A stretch of 64,000 nt of DNA. Source: Lota lota. Taxonomy: Eukaryota > Chordata > Actinopteri > Gadiformes > Lotidae. The stretch lies in the NCBI GenBank assembly GCA_026745465.1, contig JACYXH010000429.1:4203878-4267877 (forward strand). Direction: 5' to 3'. Shown here in pieces: positions 45,711 to 58,309 of this stretch; the first letter of the stretch is position 1; every line of letters begins with the position of its first letter. The translations under genes were made by a program, and so were the position numbers. The notes beneath the pieces are model-generated. The model searched no databases. It was given only the letters and a program-made list of their open reading frames with translations, and was not told where the DNA came from.

Positions 45711-47077
45711 CTAGCATTCTCCGTCAGAGACGAGGAATATCATGGCTTCCTGTTTGCCGATGTCGGCCATGACGGTGGCCAGCTGGTTGATGTTGCCGCT
45801 GTGGAAATGTTGTGCCTCCCATAGGTCCAGAATCACAGAGGTTGGGCTCGCGTTGGAGGCAAAGAAACTCATGTGTCTGTGAGAGAGAGAGAGGGGGAGG
45901 AAGAGCGAGAGAGAGAGAGAGAGATAAGAACATAAGACAACAAAAGGCAGGTGTGGGAGTGTGTGTGGATGGTGGCTGGTTTAAGCAGCCTCACCTGGCC
46001 TGAGTCAGACTGATTGGACTCTGGGGCTGGGTGGGGCTGCACACCTGTTGCACATTGAGCAATCAGTGTGCACAGGTTAAACCAGCCACCACCACACACA
46101 CTCAGGGAGAGCTCTTTGGCATGGCAGCGCGGAGCACCATCTGCATGTCTCAGTCCATTCAACTTTAACAATAAACCGGTTTTCAACATCACCACCCTGT
46201 GTCCAATTGGTTTGGAGGAGCCCGAGGAAAGTCACCTAGGTGGAGTATGGGAGCCACCTAGGTGGCGTGTAGTAGTGGTCTTTGCTACAGCAGGCTTTCA
46301 TTTAATCATGCTATGTGCACACACATCCAATTTTAGTGTCACTTAAGGGTTCTTTACACACAGCCTGTTACCAAAGCGTTTCATCTATCATTTTGTTGTC
46401 GCTCTTTGTGATTTGCAGCGATGCGCATTGCTACTAGGGCTCCTCTTTATTGTGGATTTTGCCTCATCCCTTGATATTGCGTCACTGTCGAGAAAGACAT
46501 TGTAAAGGCATACAAGCCGTGTGTGCTTGGTGTGTCATTCCTGTAAACCAGTCTCAAAAAACATTAACACTGCAGAAGTCGTCACTGCTAGATTGCCAAA
46601 GAACAGTAAAGAGGCAAACATGTCACGGTTAGGACTTGACAAAATGTTTTGTATTTGTCATTTGGAAATCTTTGGCGAGGCCCACCTGGATTGGCATGAC
46701 TCTTCCTTCTCATTTGATGTTGAAATTGCCCCTAAATCCCTCCTAGTGAATTCCAGACAGTCCGCTCTTCGGAAGCGACCTTTACCATTCTTAGGAAGCC
46801 AACCTTTACGACTGAATCCAATCAATAGCAACAAAGCAGAGGTGCCGGCAGCTGTATATTTGATGTTGAGTGGGGCAATGGATCCCGGCGGTGCCTGAAG
46901 AGACGTGTTCGATCTAATGGCCTTTTTCTGTTCTCCGAATGTCTGGCTGCTTATCTGCCGTGTAGGGACGCCATGACACACCAGTGTATTAAAGGCCCAT
47001 TGAAGCCTTAGCCCCCAAAGTGCGTTTGTGAAGCACACCTGTCCTCCCTTGGGGTGAATGTATGTATATAGTGTCTC

Positions 47078-47116
<39 letters not shown>

Positions 47117-49145
47117 GTGTTTGTATTAGTGTGAGTGTGTAGGTGTTTGTATTAGTGTTTGAGTGTGTGTATGTGTTTGTATTAGTATGTGTGTTGGGAT
47201 TTGTGGGTGTGTATGTGTGTGCAGGTGTGGTGGGCAGATACAAAAAAAAGTACTAAAAGGCACTGTCCTTTGATTTTACCTTGAGAAAGGTCACAGAGAT
47301 TAGAGTGTGAGACCTTCATCTCGCCCTATCTTGTTTTGCTAGTGCAGAGGAAGCCACGAGCGTAAACAATACAGCGCTAAAAATACGGAGTTGATGAATA
47401 TGTTTGTCTTTCAAAGAGACAATGTCCGATAATATATAATGCGCTTTGGCCGTTTTTGTGCCTATTGATGCGTCGTGTCTCTGCGTAAATGAGAATGTGA
47501 AAATGCTCAGGCGTGCAATATCCGTCAAAAGTTCCTTTTATGTGACTTAATAGTCGCATAAAAATGAATCTTGTTGCTACCATCCCAATTTGAATGCTGA
47601 CATTTGGAGTCCAGGAAAATGTAGGCTGTTAAAAAAGAAAAACATTCAAACATTTTATGCCTGCGTGTGTACAGTATTCAGCATGGAAAATGACTGAGAC
47701 TGGCAGTGTGGTGCCTTTTGAATAGAATAATTGGGTCAATTTGGAGGATGGAACCACTGGACAGCATAGAAGCAGAGCAGTTGTTACTGTTTTCAAGATA
47801 TAGGTGAACATTGATTGCGTTGGGCAAAACATAGCTTATTGCAACCGCACATCAATTCAATCTATAATTAACCAGGGGGGGATAAGGTTGATTGGACAAA
47901 CTGAGTGAACCTGTTTGATTCAATTACAAGCGGGCTAAATTGAAGGGTAATTGATCAGTGTCTGGCTCTTTCCTCTTCAAGGCAGGTCAATGACCGGACT
48001 TGGAGTCCAGACTCCTCTCAACCTTTATCGGTCGGTTTACAAGCAAATTGGGTTGCAAAAAAAGAACACAAAGTTGGGCAGAAAGCATAAGGGCTACGCG
48101 TGACGACCTCATGCTCATTCTTTTTGGGTAACCTTGTCCAAAAATAAATAATAAATAAATGGGGAATCCATATAAAAAAATGAATAGTGTTACCGTCAGG
48201 TTACATTAGCATTTGCTATGTTGCATTCTCTGTTCAAACAAGCAACACCATGAGAAACTAAAAAACAATGATGCATAAATAATTCTCATTGAACATCCCT
48301 GGGGCAGCCTCGCCAATTAGCACTCGGACATTAGCAGAGGCCCCGCAGGTTCAGAACGACCGCCGTTGCCCATTTCACATGTAGCACAACGAATCGCTCA
48401 AATGATAAACTTGTTATCCCGCCGTTTCTTACAGAGGTAGAGGGGGGGATTATGCTTCCTGATACCTTTACTGTCACCGATGTTGTGGTCATGTTCTGGA
48501 TCAAAGAAGACTAGGAGATGAGTTGAAGGTGATCAGAGTATTATAGTGACGGGTTTAGGGAGCACTACCATACAGCTTTGGTCACAGCGAATGCTTGACG
48601 TGTGAGAGTACTAAACAGGTACTTAAAGATGGGTCTTCCATATTATAATTCAGAAACCCACATATGTTTGGAATTTATCAGGACCTACGTTATTCCAATG
48701 GAACCGACATAACTAACGCGTCCCAGATTATCTGAGTTGTCGCGGTCAATGGTTGATACAGGTCATGGTAACCTAGTTGGTACAGGTCATGGTAACCTTG
48801 ACCCTCCTGGGAGAAGGAAGGTGGGGACTCACCTGTCCAGCTTGAGTCTCTGTGCCAGCATCCTCCAGTCGGCCCCGTTGGGACAGGGCGTGTCCAGGCT
48901 GCTGCAGATCTTCTGCCGGATGAGGTACGGTATCTGGAAAGCGCTGGGCCCGGCCAGAGCCGTGGCGCTGCTGTCCATCAGCAGAAACTCAGAGTCCACT
49001 GCCCGTGTGTCCTGGGGGAAGGTGGTTGGTGTTTACGGGGAAAAAAAGAGAAATCGATCGGATCAGATCCATAGCAGTGCAAACAGTCTTAGAAAGTCCA
49101 GGAACGGGCTGGCATCTTTGCTAATTGATCGGCTACAGGTGACTT

Positions 49146-49227
<82 letters not shown>

Positions 49228-52087
49228 GACCACTCGCCTCTCCCTCAACACCACCATACAAAGAAATAACCATCATTATACCACAGTACCACACTATGTG
49301 TGAAACTGTGTAAATTGTGGGTGGGCGTAATTGAGGTAACACACTGAGCTGCACCCTTCGCTGTGTCGACCAAAGCGGGGCGGGTTACCTTGGCAATGTT
49401 GAAGTCCAGGCCAAAGCTCTGACCCTCCCCCTCCACCTGCCAAACGCACAGCTGGCAGCTGAGCTGGCAGGTGGCCAGGCTGAGGCGCTCCAGAGTGAAG
49501 GTGCAGTGCAGGTACCGCTGGGAACCGTTCCAGATGTGGTAGAACGGGATCTCCTGTGTGTGTGTGGGAAGGGGGGGGGGGTTAATTAAATATATAAATA
49601 AATGAATTTAAAAAACACCTGTGAACGTGAGCATTCTAGCAACGCTGCGGCAGTCACAGCGAGGCTGCCTGTTCATATTACGGTATAACAAGACCGCCTG
49701 CTTCAATCGCTCTGCTGCCGTCATTAATTATACCTACGGTGTCTGCCGTCGTTTGGCTTAGGCGGCTAAATATATCCCCGTGTTAAAATAAAAGTGACGG
49801 GGGTCTTTTATGTTAAAAGGAGAGAGAGAAAAAAACAACGAACCACTGTTCCCTTCGCCATCAATAATTTCTTTTGAGCTGTGCGACTTGTCTAAAGTCA
49901 TTAGTGAGCCGATCGCGTTTAGCACAGCGGAAGGTAATGCATCATTACTATCTCAGGAAGACACAGGAAAAAAAAACGTATTTCCTTTTGTTCGCAAGTT
50001 GTTTGAATCAGCTTTTCATTTGTTTGTATAAATGCAAATGAGTGGGCTCCTTGGCAGAGCTGCAATAGACGCTTACTGTATGTTGTTGGTTGAATCAGCA
50101 GCTCTCTGGTTTGAATAGGCCTAGCTCAAATATTCCCTGACACGAACGAGGCCTATATATATTTATTTATTGATTTAACAGCAGTACAGTAAGTAGTATT
50201 ACTATGTGGAACTGGATACCTATTTATTCAAGGCCTTCTCTCTCTCTATCTGTAGCTCTCACTCTCTCTCGCTCTCTCTCGCTCTCTCTCGCTCTCTCTC
50301 ACACTCTCTCACACTCTCTCACACTCTCTAGTGCTTCATATATATGGATCATTTGCATATCCCCAGGGTGAACAGGTAACTCTGGCAAAACCAGAGCTCA
50401 GCATCCCCTGACTCACACCACCATCACCACCACGATTTCAGCAGCCAGACAAAATAAATAAATATGGGTCGGATCGGCACTACAGTTCCCTACTGTGACC
50501 AAGCGGGGGCACTGTTACCCAGCCACAATGACAATGGAGAAGGAGGCAGGGGTCGAAGAAGAAGAAGAAGAAGAAGAAGAAGAAGAAGAATTCATTAGGC
50601 CCCAGGGAGACTAAAGGGTATTTTTTGACCGCACTGCTGAGAAGGGAATAACACTTCCAAATGAACAGGAATGAGCCTTTGTTCTGGCTGCATTGTTGCT
50701 GCTGCTGCATGTGTGTATGTGTGTTCTCTTTTGGGACCCGGTGCTCAATGCACACATTGCATACAGTCAAAAGCTGTTCCATATCCCCCCCACACCCCAT
50801 CCTTAACACCAGCCCCAGTGTGGAAGGGAGGAGGTGGAGGAGTTTCAGGGTTGTAAAGTTATGGATATCAACGTTGTGCTCTATATTTCATCCCAACTCC
50901 CTTATAGGTCCTCCTGTAGAAACGGGCAGCCGGTATAATCAATCACGTTGCAGCTCTGGGCTGACTGCACACACTAATGCACACATGGCATAGTAGTGTA
51001 TGGTTTCCATGAGGGCGTGCATGCATAGACGAATGTGCAAACACAAACCAACACAACACTACAGACATGCCTTGGTGCATGGCTAAAACGTTTACATGCG
51101 TTCCAAGTCAAACCATTGGTTCATTGTTATTGTCGAAACCAAGCGATGAGTTTCAAGCCCCTGGTCACCAAAATCTGTAATTTATTTTAATTGAGTAAAT
51201 TACAGTTTTGGTGTTGTTGGCATCCAGTTTGCATAGTTTTACTGCATAGCGAGAACAAATGTTTTCCAGTCAATCTGTAGATACACTCATTAAAGAACAG
51301 CCTATAACCGTAACTGGACGTTAAAGTTTGGTTTATATACAATTAGGAGTGACCTCACACCTAATTGATCAATGGCAGTATTGATAAGCCTGATCACAAA
51401 CATTAGCCTGTTTGTCCCAGTCCCTTTTCACCCTTGCATGAATTGTTTTCACAGAGGCTTCATCGTACGATCAACAAGGGTGTCACTAATAACACTAATT
51501 ATGGGTCTACCACTGTACCAGGGCACATAACTACTGAAGATAAGTCTACTACCCGTGCCCTAGTTCATGAAAGGAGCATTCCCATAATTAGTGTTACGAG
51601 TGTCCCCTTTGAAAAAACTGTGTTGAAATAAAATTAACAAAATATTAAACATCTCCTTACTGGTTGTTCCGACACTTTCAGATTAGCTTTGTCAATGCCA
51701 TGAATAGGTGGCCTGCTTTGTAAATGTGCTTGTAAAAATGATATATAATGATAAATATTAAATATTTTAAAATACTGTCAGGGACAATATATAATGCTGA
51801 ATAGAACGGCTGTGACACTTGATTGCGCAGTGGTTAGACATCATACTGCTCATACCATATTATTGCCTGATGAGGAAATATAGCTGTTTTTAAACAGCAT
51901 TTGATCAAATTGAATACCATGCTTTCTTTGTCAAACTTTGATGGATGACAACATGAACTTTGAATTTATGAAAACGTTTCCCAGTTTGTATTTGGGCGAT
52001 TTTAGATTGCAAATATTTTAATTATTAACTTAATTTAATAAAAAGTAGTATAGTAATTACTTAGTGATGATGATAATAATAGCAATG

Positions 52088-52127
<40 letters not shown>

Positions 52128-53017
52128 CATCAAACGATAAAAACGTTAAAAAAAACTATCTTGAAAAACAAACAAAAATGGTTGACGTAAATAAACAGTC
52201 AAAGGAAGGCAATGAACCAAAGTGACCCTTGTGGAGCTAGCCAATCTGTTACATTTCTCTCTGTGTCTGCAACGTCTCTGCATTTGAAGTGACCCCCATG
52301 ACCCACTTGCGGGCCCCGGGGCCGGTGTGCGCACCTGGTAGCCGGCCAGCAGCTTGCTCCTCCAGTGGGCCTGGGGCATGTCGTGGATGGACAGGCGGAG
52401 GTTGTGGTAGCTGTCTTTGAACAGGAGAAGGTGTGGCTCGTCTATCAGACGTCCCCCGAGCTGACGCTCCATCTGCATCACCTCCTAATGGGAGAGAGAA
52501 AGGGAGGGAGAGAGAGAGGGAGGGAGAGAGAATGGGATAGAGAGATATGGAGAGAATGGGAGACAAAGAGAGGGAGAGGGACAGAGAATTGAATAGATAT
52601 ATGGAGACAATGGGAGAGAGATAGGGAGATAATAAGAGAGAGAGAGATAGGGAGAGAATGGTAGAGACAGAGAGATGGACAGAGAGAATAGGAAAGAGAA
52701 ATAAAGAGATCCATCAGTACTTCCTGTTCTGCATTGTCCCATCCAAGGTGATTGGGATGCGTCAATTACAACCATTGGTACATGCATGGCTAATGCATGC
52801 TCAGTGCACACATTCAAACTGACGCGCCACCACATATCTGGACACACCAGGAGCAGGCACAGTCACATTAAGGGGGGGGGGGGGGGGGGGGGGGGGTGTC
52901 TTCGGACACACACCTGGTGTCACTGCAAACAGCCACTGCACACTGGACTGCGTTATCACATCGGTTATCTAATGTCACATCAAGGTCACCACCCATGACT
53001 ACACTAGCTTGATGTGG

Positions 53018-53051
<34 letters not shown>

Positions 53052-53053
53052 GC

Positions 53054-53099
<46 letters not shown>

Positions 53100-53583
53100 C
53101 CGTGTGCGCCAAGGTCACTGAAATTGCATTAGCATGCAAATCTAGAAGGCAGCCTGGCCTACTAGCTACCTGGGCAGTGATGGAGTAAGTGAATAAGCCA
53201 TTAGTCAAGCGCTCGTTGTTCTCGCATGGCGAATCTCCTTAATTTCATCTTTGTTTTCGTGCCAGGAGAGATTTGTAAATGCATGCTTAATGTTTTAATC
53301 TCTGTGGGACCTGCTCAGTCGACCATTTGTTGCCGTCCCAATGACCATCTGGGAGGGGATGATTACATCCGGCGCCCCTGCCACTGATCTATCAATTTAT
53401 CTTCAGCTACTGGATTCATGGCAAGTTCTGGTCCCACCGGGATTCAAAACTACCCGACGAAGGAAGTTACAAGAGAAAGAAAGATAAATAAAACGGAAAG
53501 TTGAAATTAGAACTAAGGGATGACCTTTAAAAAATTATATAAAGCAGGATCACCTTCTCATAAATGTAGGAAAACATGCTTTC

Positions 53584-53677
<94 letters not shown>

Positions 53678-55471
53678 TATATGCAGAGGCGCTTCGGAGA
53701 CATTTTTCAAAGAGAGATGTGCGATGTGTGAAAAGATAATGGCCATATGTTGAAGTGCATTCAATGCCAACAACAGGGCTGTCACTGGTATGACTTGAGC
53801 AAGAGACGTCTAATTAAAATGGAGAACGGCGGGGATTTCTATCTTTGCACTCCACTGATTCAATTTTCTGCACCCTTTCCCTGAAACGGAACGTGGCCAA
53901 TTCCAATTGGACTGGAAAGGAAGATGTTAATTATCCATTTAGAATCTTTACCTGCCTTGCTGGCGTTTCCCTGGAATAGGCCCTTTTCATTTTTTTCCCG
54001 CCTGGTTTGGACTGTGAATCCAATTCACTGCTTCACTAATTACCGTGTTTGCCTGGCTCTAATCTTCCTGTTCAAATGGAGGATTGTTTGCCATGAGGTG
54101 TGCATACTGTAACTATTAGCATATTCTATCTCCAACATAAATGCCATGTGGTGTGTAAGTTGGAACAAAGGGGTTTGCAGGTGAAATGTATTAGGCTTGA
54201 AATGTAGGGCTCACATATTCGCTCTCGGTCTTAAGCACCGAGAATGCTGTTCTGTGAAGCCTTAGGTGCTAACCCAGGACCATTCAACCCAGAGTGGAAA
54301 GGTCGAACAATGTCTCCCAAATCAAAGTGCCACTTTTCTAACTGAGTTAATACCTACGGGCCGAGCTTTCTCCCAACACGCCCGCTACGCCACGTGTTTC
54401 TCACATGAAAGGCACTTCACGTAGGATTTTCTGCAGCCTTTTGGTTTAACCACTTCTTAAGTGTGATCATTCGTTAGCGCCGATTAGCATTGCAAATGGC
54501 GACCGGCAGTGCTTTACTCGGGACTTTGACCCAGTGGTGGATCCGCGGGCTCGGTAACACAGAGGAAGACAGTCGAGTGCCAATTATCCTATTAGCAGCC
54601 TCTGGCTACTGGGCATGAATACTAAGTCTGCTGTCTAGCAATGGTCACTTTTCGAGAGCCGGCGCGACAGGTTTACACTCCAAACAAGGCCCTGCGACAT
54701 GCTCCGTCTCTCATGGATACAAACACTGAATTATTTAGTTTGAGACGCGGGCCAGGCAGGTGGGATAATAAACTTTATTTTCTGTGCCATTGGCACATCT
54801 GCGTTTGGGTGTGAGCGTGTGTATGGAATGGATGTGCGTGTGTGATTGTGTGTGTGTGAGACATGTGCTTGTGTGTCTATGTGTCGTTTGTGTGTGGCAC
54901 ATCTACGTGTCATTGTGAGCATGTGTATGGGAATGGAAGTGCGTGTGTGATTGTGTGTGTGTGAGAGACGTGTGTGTGTGATGTGTGTCTGAGACGTGTG
55001 GTGAAACCTGTGTGCGACACGTGTGTGTGTGTGTGATGTGTTTCTGAGACGTGTGTGTGCGTGTGTGTGTGTGTGTGTGTGATGTATGTGTGTCGACGCA
55101 GCATATGTCCAGGACTGAAAGAGTAATGGCCCTTTTTACGCCCCATTATCCCGTCAGCAAATGACAGTGTGTGAGGGAGCTAATGGATGAGATGCTCATT
55201 TTGACCTTATTATTTACACTTTCTGTGGGGAAAACAACGGCCTGTTTTGAATCAGCACTATCAAATCACGTATTAATCACCAACTAAGAGTGCCCTCCGT
55301 GTGTTGGCGATAAAGAGGGAAGAGGGAAGAAGGGACGGTCGTGGCTCTGTACACGGTGACCCTGTGATAACAGGGAGGACATTAAGATGCATGGCATGGG
55401 CCACAAGTCCACAAGCTCGGCCCTGTCGGAGAAAAAAACCTTTTGTTCTGACGGAATTAAAGATAGCCTGT

Positions 55472-55508
<37 letters not shown>

Positions 55509-58265
55509 AGACTGTGTATTTAGAGGCAGGCATCGCCAAGACCACCCCCTGACATTCGGCTGGCAAACAGGAAGGGGGAGAGGGAGGCGAGAGAGGGGGG
55601 AGAAGGGGGAGGAGGAGCAAGATGGATGAAAAAGCAAAGGGAAGCTGAGAAAGAGAAGCGGGAGACGACAAAGGCGACTTTAACATTTGTGTCTGCGGGT
55701 CACTAGAGTGGCCGGCTTTAGCAAAAGCGATAACAGGATTACTGCAATCATGGCCACAGTTTTCCACATTCTCCCAACCCCTCCTCAACCCCGCCAACAC
55801 CACCACCATCCCCCCGTGCTCTTTCATTCCTCCTCCTCCTCCTCCTCCTCCTCCTCCTCCTCCTCCTTCTCATTCCTTCATCCCCTCTGCGCGGGGCTCA
55901 GTCGTGGCTCGGCTCAGTGCTGCGCCTATGAGCTTGACTGGGGTCCCTCCCTCCCCGATTCCACCAGGAACCACAACAAGAGAGACACTCGGGGGAGAGC
56001 TAATCTCTGCGGGCTGGCGTTGACAGAAAGAGGTTAGCTAGTGCACCAAACGCCCTCTTACAGCCCAACAGCCGGCCAGCGGATGCTCCCAAGAAAAAAG
56101 AAAAAAGAAATAGAAAGAAAACTAAAAGTCCAAACATGTCAAGCATTAACGGAGGCCTGGGATACGTCGGAAGCCCCCGGATCAAAACATTCTAAACTCC
56201 AGCAAATGTCGCATCGTGACATTTCCCGTTAACGCAAGGTCACGTATTATGCATGTTTATAGTTTTTGGCTCGGGTTTCCGAATAATCTCAGTTGACTTC
56301 CCAAAGCCATGAGTGTCTGAACTGGATCTGACAGGCAGCCCAGCTGCGGTTTAATCAGTTAATTAGTCAGAGCTACAAGGCAGACGCGGCGTCCAGGGAG
56401 AGGGAGAGAGGCGCCGAGATTCTTCGAAGCTTTAATATCACCATAACCTCCCCGTCACCCCTGACAACCACTGTGCCCCGCCCCCGTGGATCAAAAAACT
56501 ATAGAGGCAACCAAAACAAAAACAACTCTCCATTCATAATAACTATCCATTATGGGAGCTGCTCTTTTGAAGCGAATGCCTCTGTGTATATGCGGGGGTG
56601 GGGTAGGTAGTATATGTCTCTATAGGCTCCATAAATCTGTGCATTTGTCAGTGAGACACGACAGGCTTTTCCTCCTCTGACGGAGAGTCTATCAGTCTCA
56701 GGTCCAGTGGCTGTGCCCGCTACAGTCAAGTCTGATTAATATCTACGAATAGAAGGAACTCGACCGACAAGTTATAAATGGCCTCTGTGGTGGCAGAAGA
56801 CGGGGAGAAGAGGCGCATGGTGCCCGATAAATAACAGAAGAGGGAAGAAGGAGAAAGAAAAGACGCAAATATTATATGGATACCATTTTTCATGTTGGCA
56901 TGTGGATAAAACTGACTTTCTTGTTTTACTTAATATTGGCAATTACTATGCCGCACTCTGGACGGTTATTGATGGGGTAAATCAGGCCAATTATTTGTAT
57001 AATAACCTTTTGCAGATTAGTGAAGATCAGTGAAGCCTGAATTTAAAACACTATAAAAGATTGTAAGAGAATAGGAAAAAATATGACAACTCAAAAGAAA
57101 TTAGGGGCCACTATTTCAACTAAGTGAGGACCTTCCACTGAACGCACGTCCCACAATGGGAATACATTATCTCGATTTAGGAGATTAAAAAGAAAATTAT
57201 CCTTATTACCCATGAATATTGAAGTCATGAACGCATGTGTTTATAGGGCTTAATTACAGGGCTGACACTACAAAGGGAATAGAGAGGAACGTTTCCACAA
57301 CAACGGCAAACAGCCACAAGGATGTCAAGTAGTAACGCCATCAATTAACAGCTACTGTCATTTTAATATCCTCCAACTAATGAATTGAAGTATACACACT
57401 CTTAATTGCCTTAACGAAAGTGTATGGTTCAAGAATGCGCTGGTACGGTCAGCGGTTTTTATTGTGCTGTTTAGTTTTTCTGCTATGGACAGGACGGCGA
57501 AAAAGGACAAAGCAGGTAGAAAATGAAAGTGAACGTGAACGACATGTCGCATGGTGACCGCAGGTTTGGACGCAAACCGATCAACAAGTGGCTTTCCGTT
57601 CCTTCCTGCATAATTAAATAGCACCCCCTTTATCCCTGTTCAGGTTGACCCGGGTGCTGGCAGGCAGATCATCAGTGATGTTAGAGTCCTGTCTGCCCTG
57701 GTCTACAGCTAAGGTGGGGGGGAAGGACGTTACAGTGAAAGGAGAGGGCGGCCCCAGAGTGCGGCCCTGGTCGGGCCGGTACCGGGCCAGAGCTCTACTG
57801 CCATGCCAGCCCTCCTTGGCCCGGCCCTTCAGGCACGGGACGCACATTAAATATTAACGTAATTGGTCCCGGCAGGGCCCGGTTAACATACGGCAGGCAT
57901 CAGACGGAAATGTCACTGTCTCCCCTGAGCCCCCACGCACACTTTGGATCAAAGACAATAACATTGGTTCTAATCTGCTTTAATTGGGAGATGAGATATC
58001 GCAGTGGCGCCGTGTGTGTGTGTGTGTGTGTGTGTGTTTGTGTGTGCCTGTGTGTGTGTGTGTGCGTTTGTGTACACTGTGTTTGTGTTTGTGTTTTTGT
58101 GTGTGTATGTATGTATGTACTACGTGTGTCTGTGTGTGTGTCTCTGTGTGCTAGTCTGGCTGATAAGCCCTGTCGGAGTAGAGTGACAGAAAGCAATAGG
58201 GTTGGAGTGCTGGAATCCCCAGCAGGCCTTATAGATATATGGTTTCCAATGGTACACAACAAACA

Positions 58266-58309
<44 letters not shown>

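Larger units (their letters stand above)
49554..52334 (-). other. unc5a intron with simple repeats
   Basis: 2.8-kb intron. Contains a 10-bp higher-order CT repeat (50261-50330), a (GAA)n run (50555-50590) and an (ATA)n run (52085-52123). No exon seen. Confidence 0.6.

Noticed and set aside
46521..46898. 125-codon plus-strand frame in the unc5a last intron
   Set aside because: It includes duplicated copy B and intronic DNA, has no known domain and is antisense to unc5a.
48737..49303. 188-codon plus-strand open frame
   Set aside because: It runs antisense across a secure unc5a exon and into a CA repeat, with no protein similarity.
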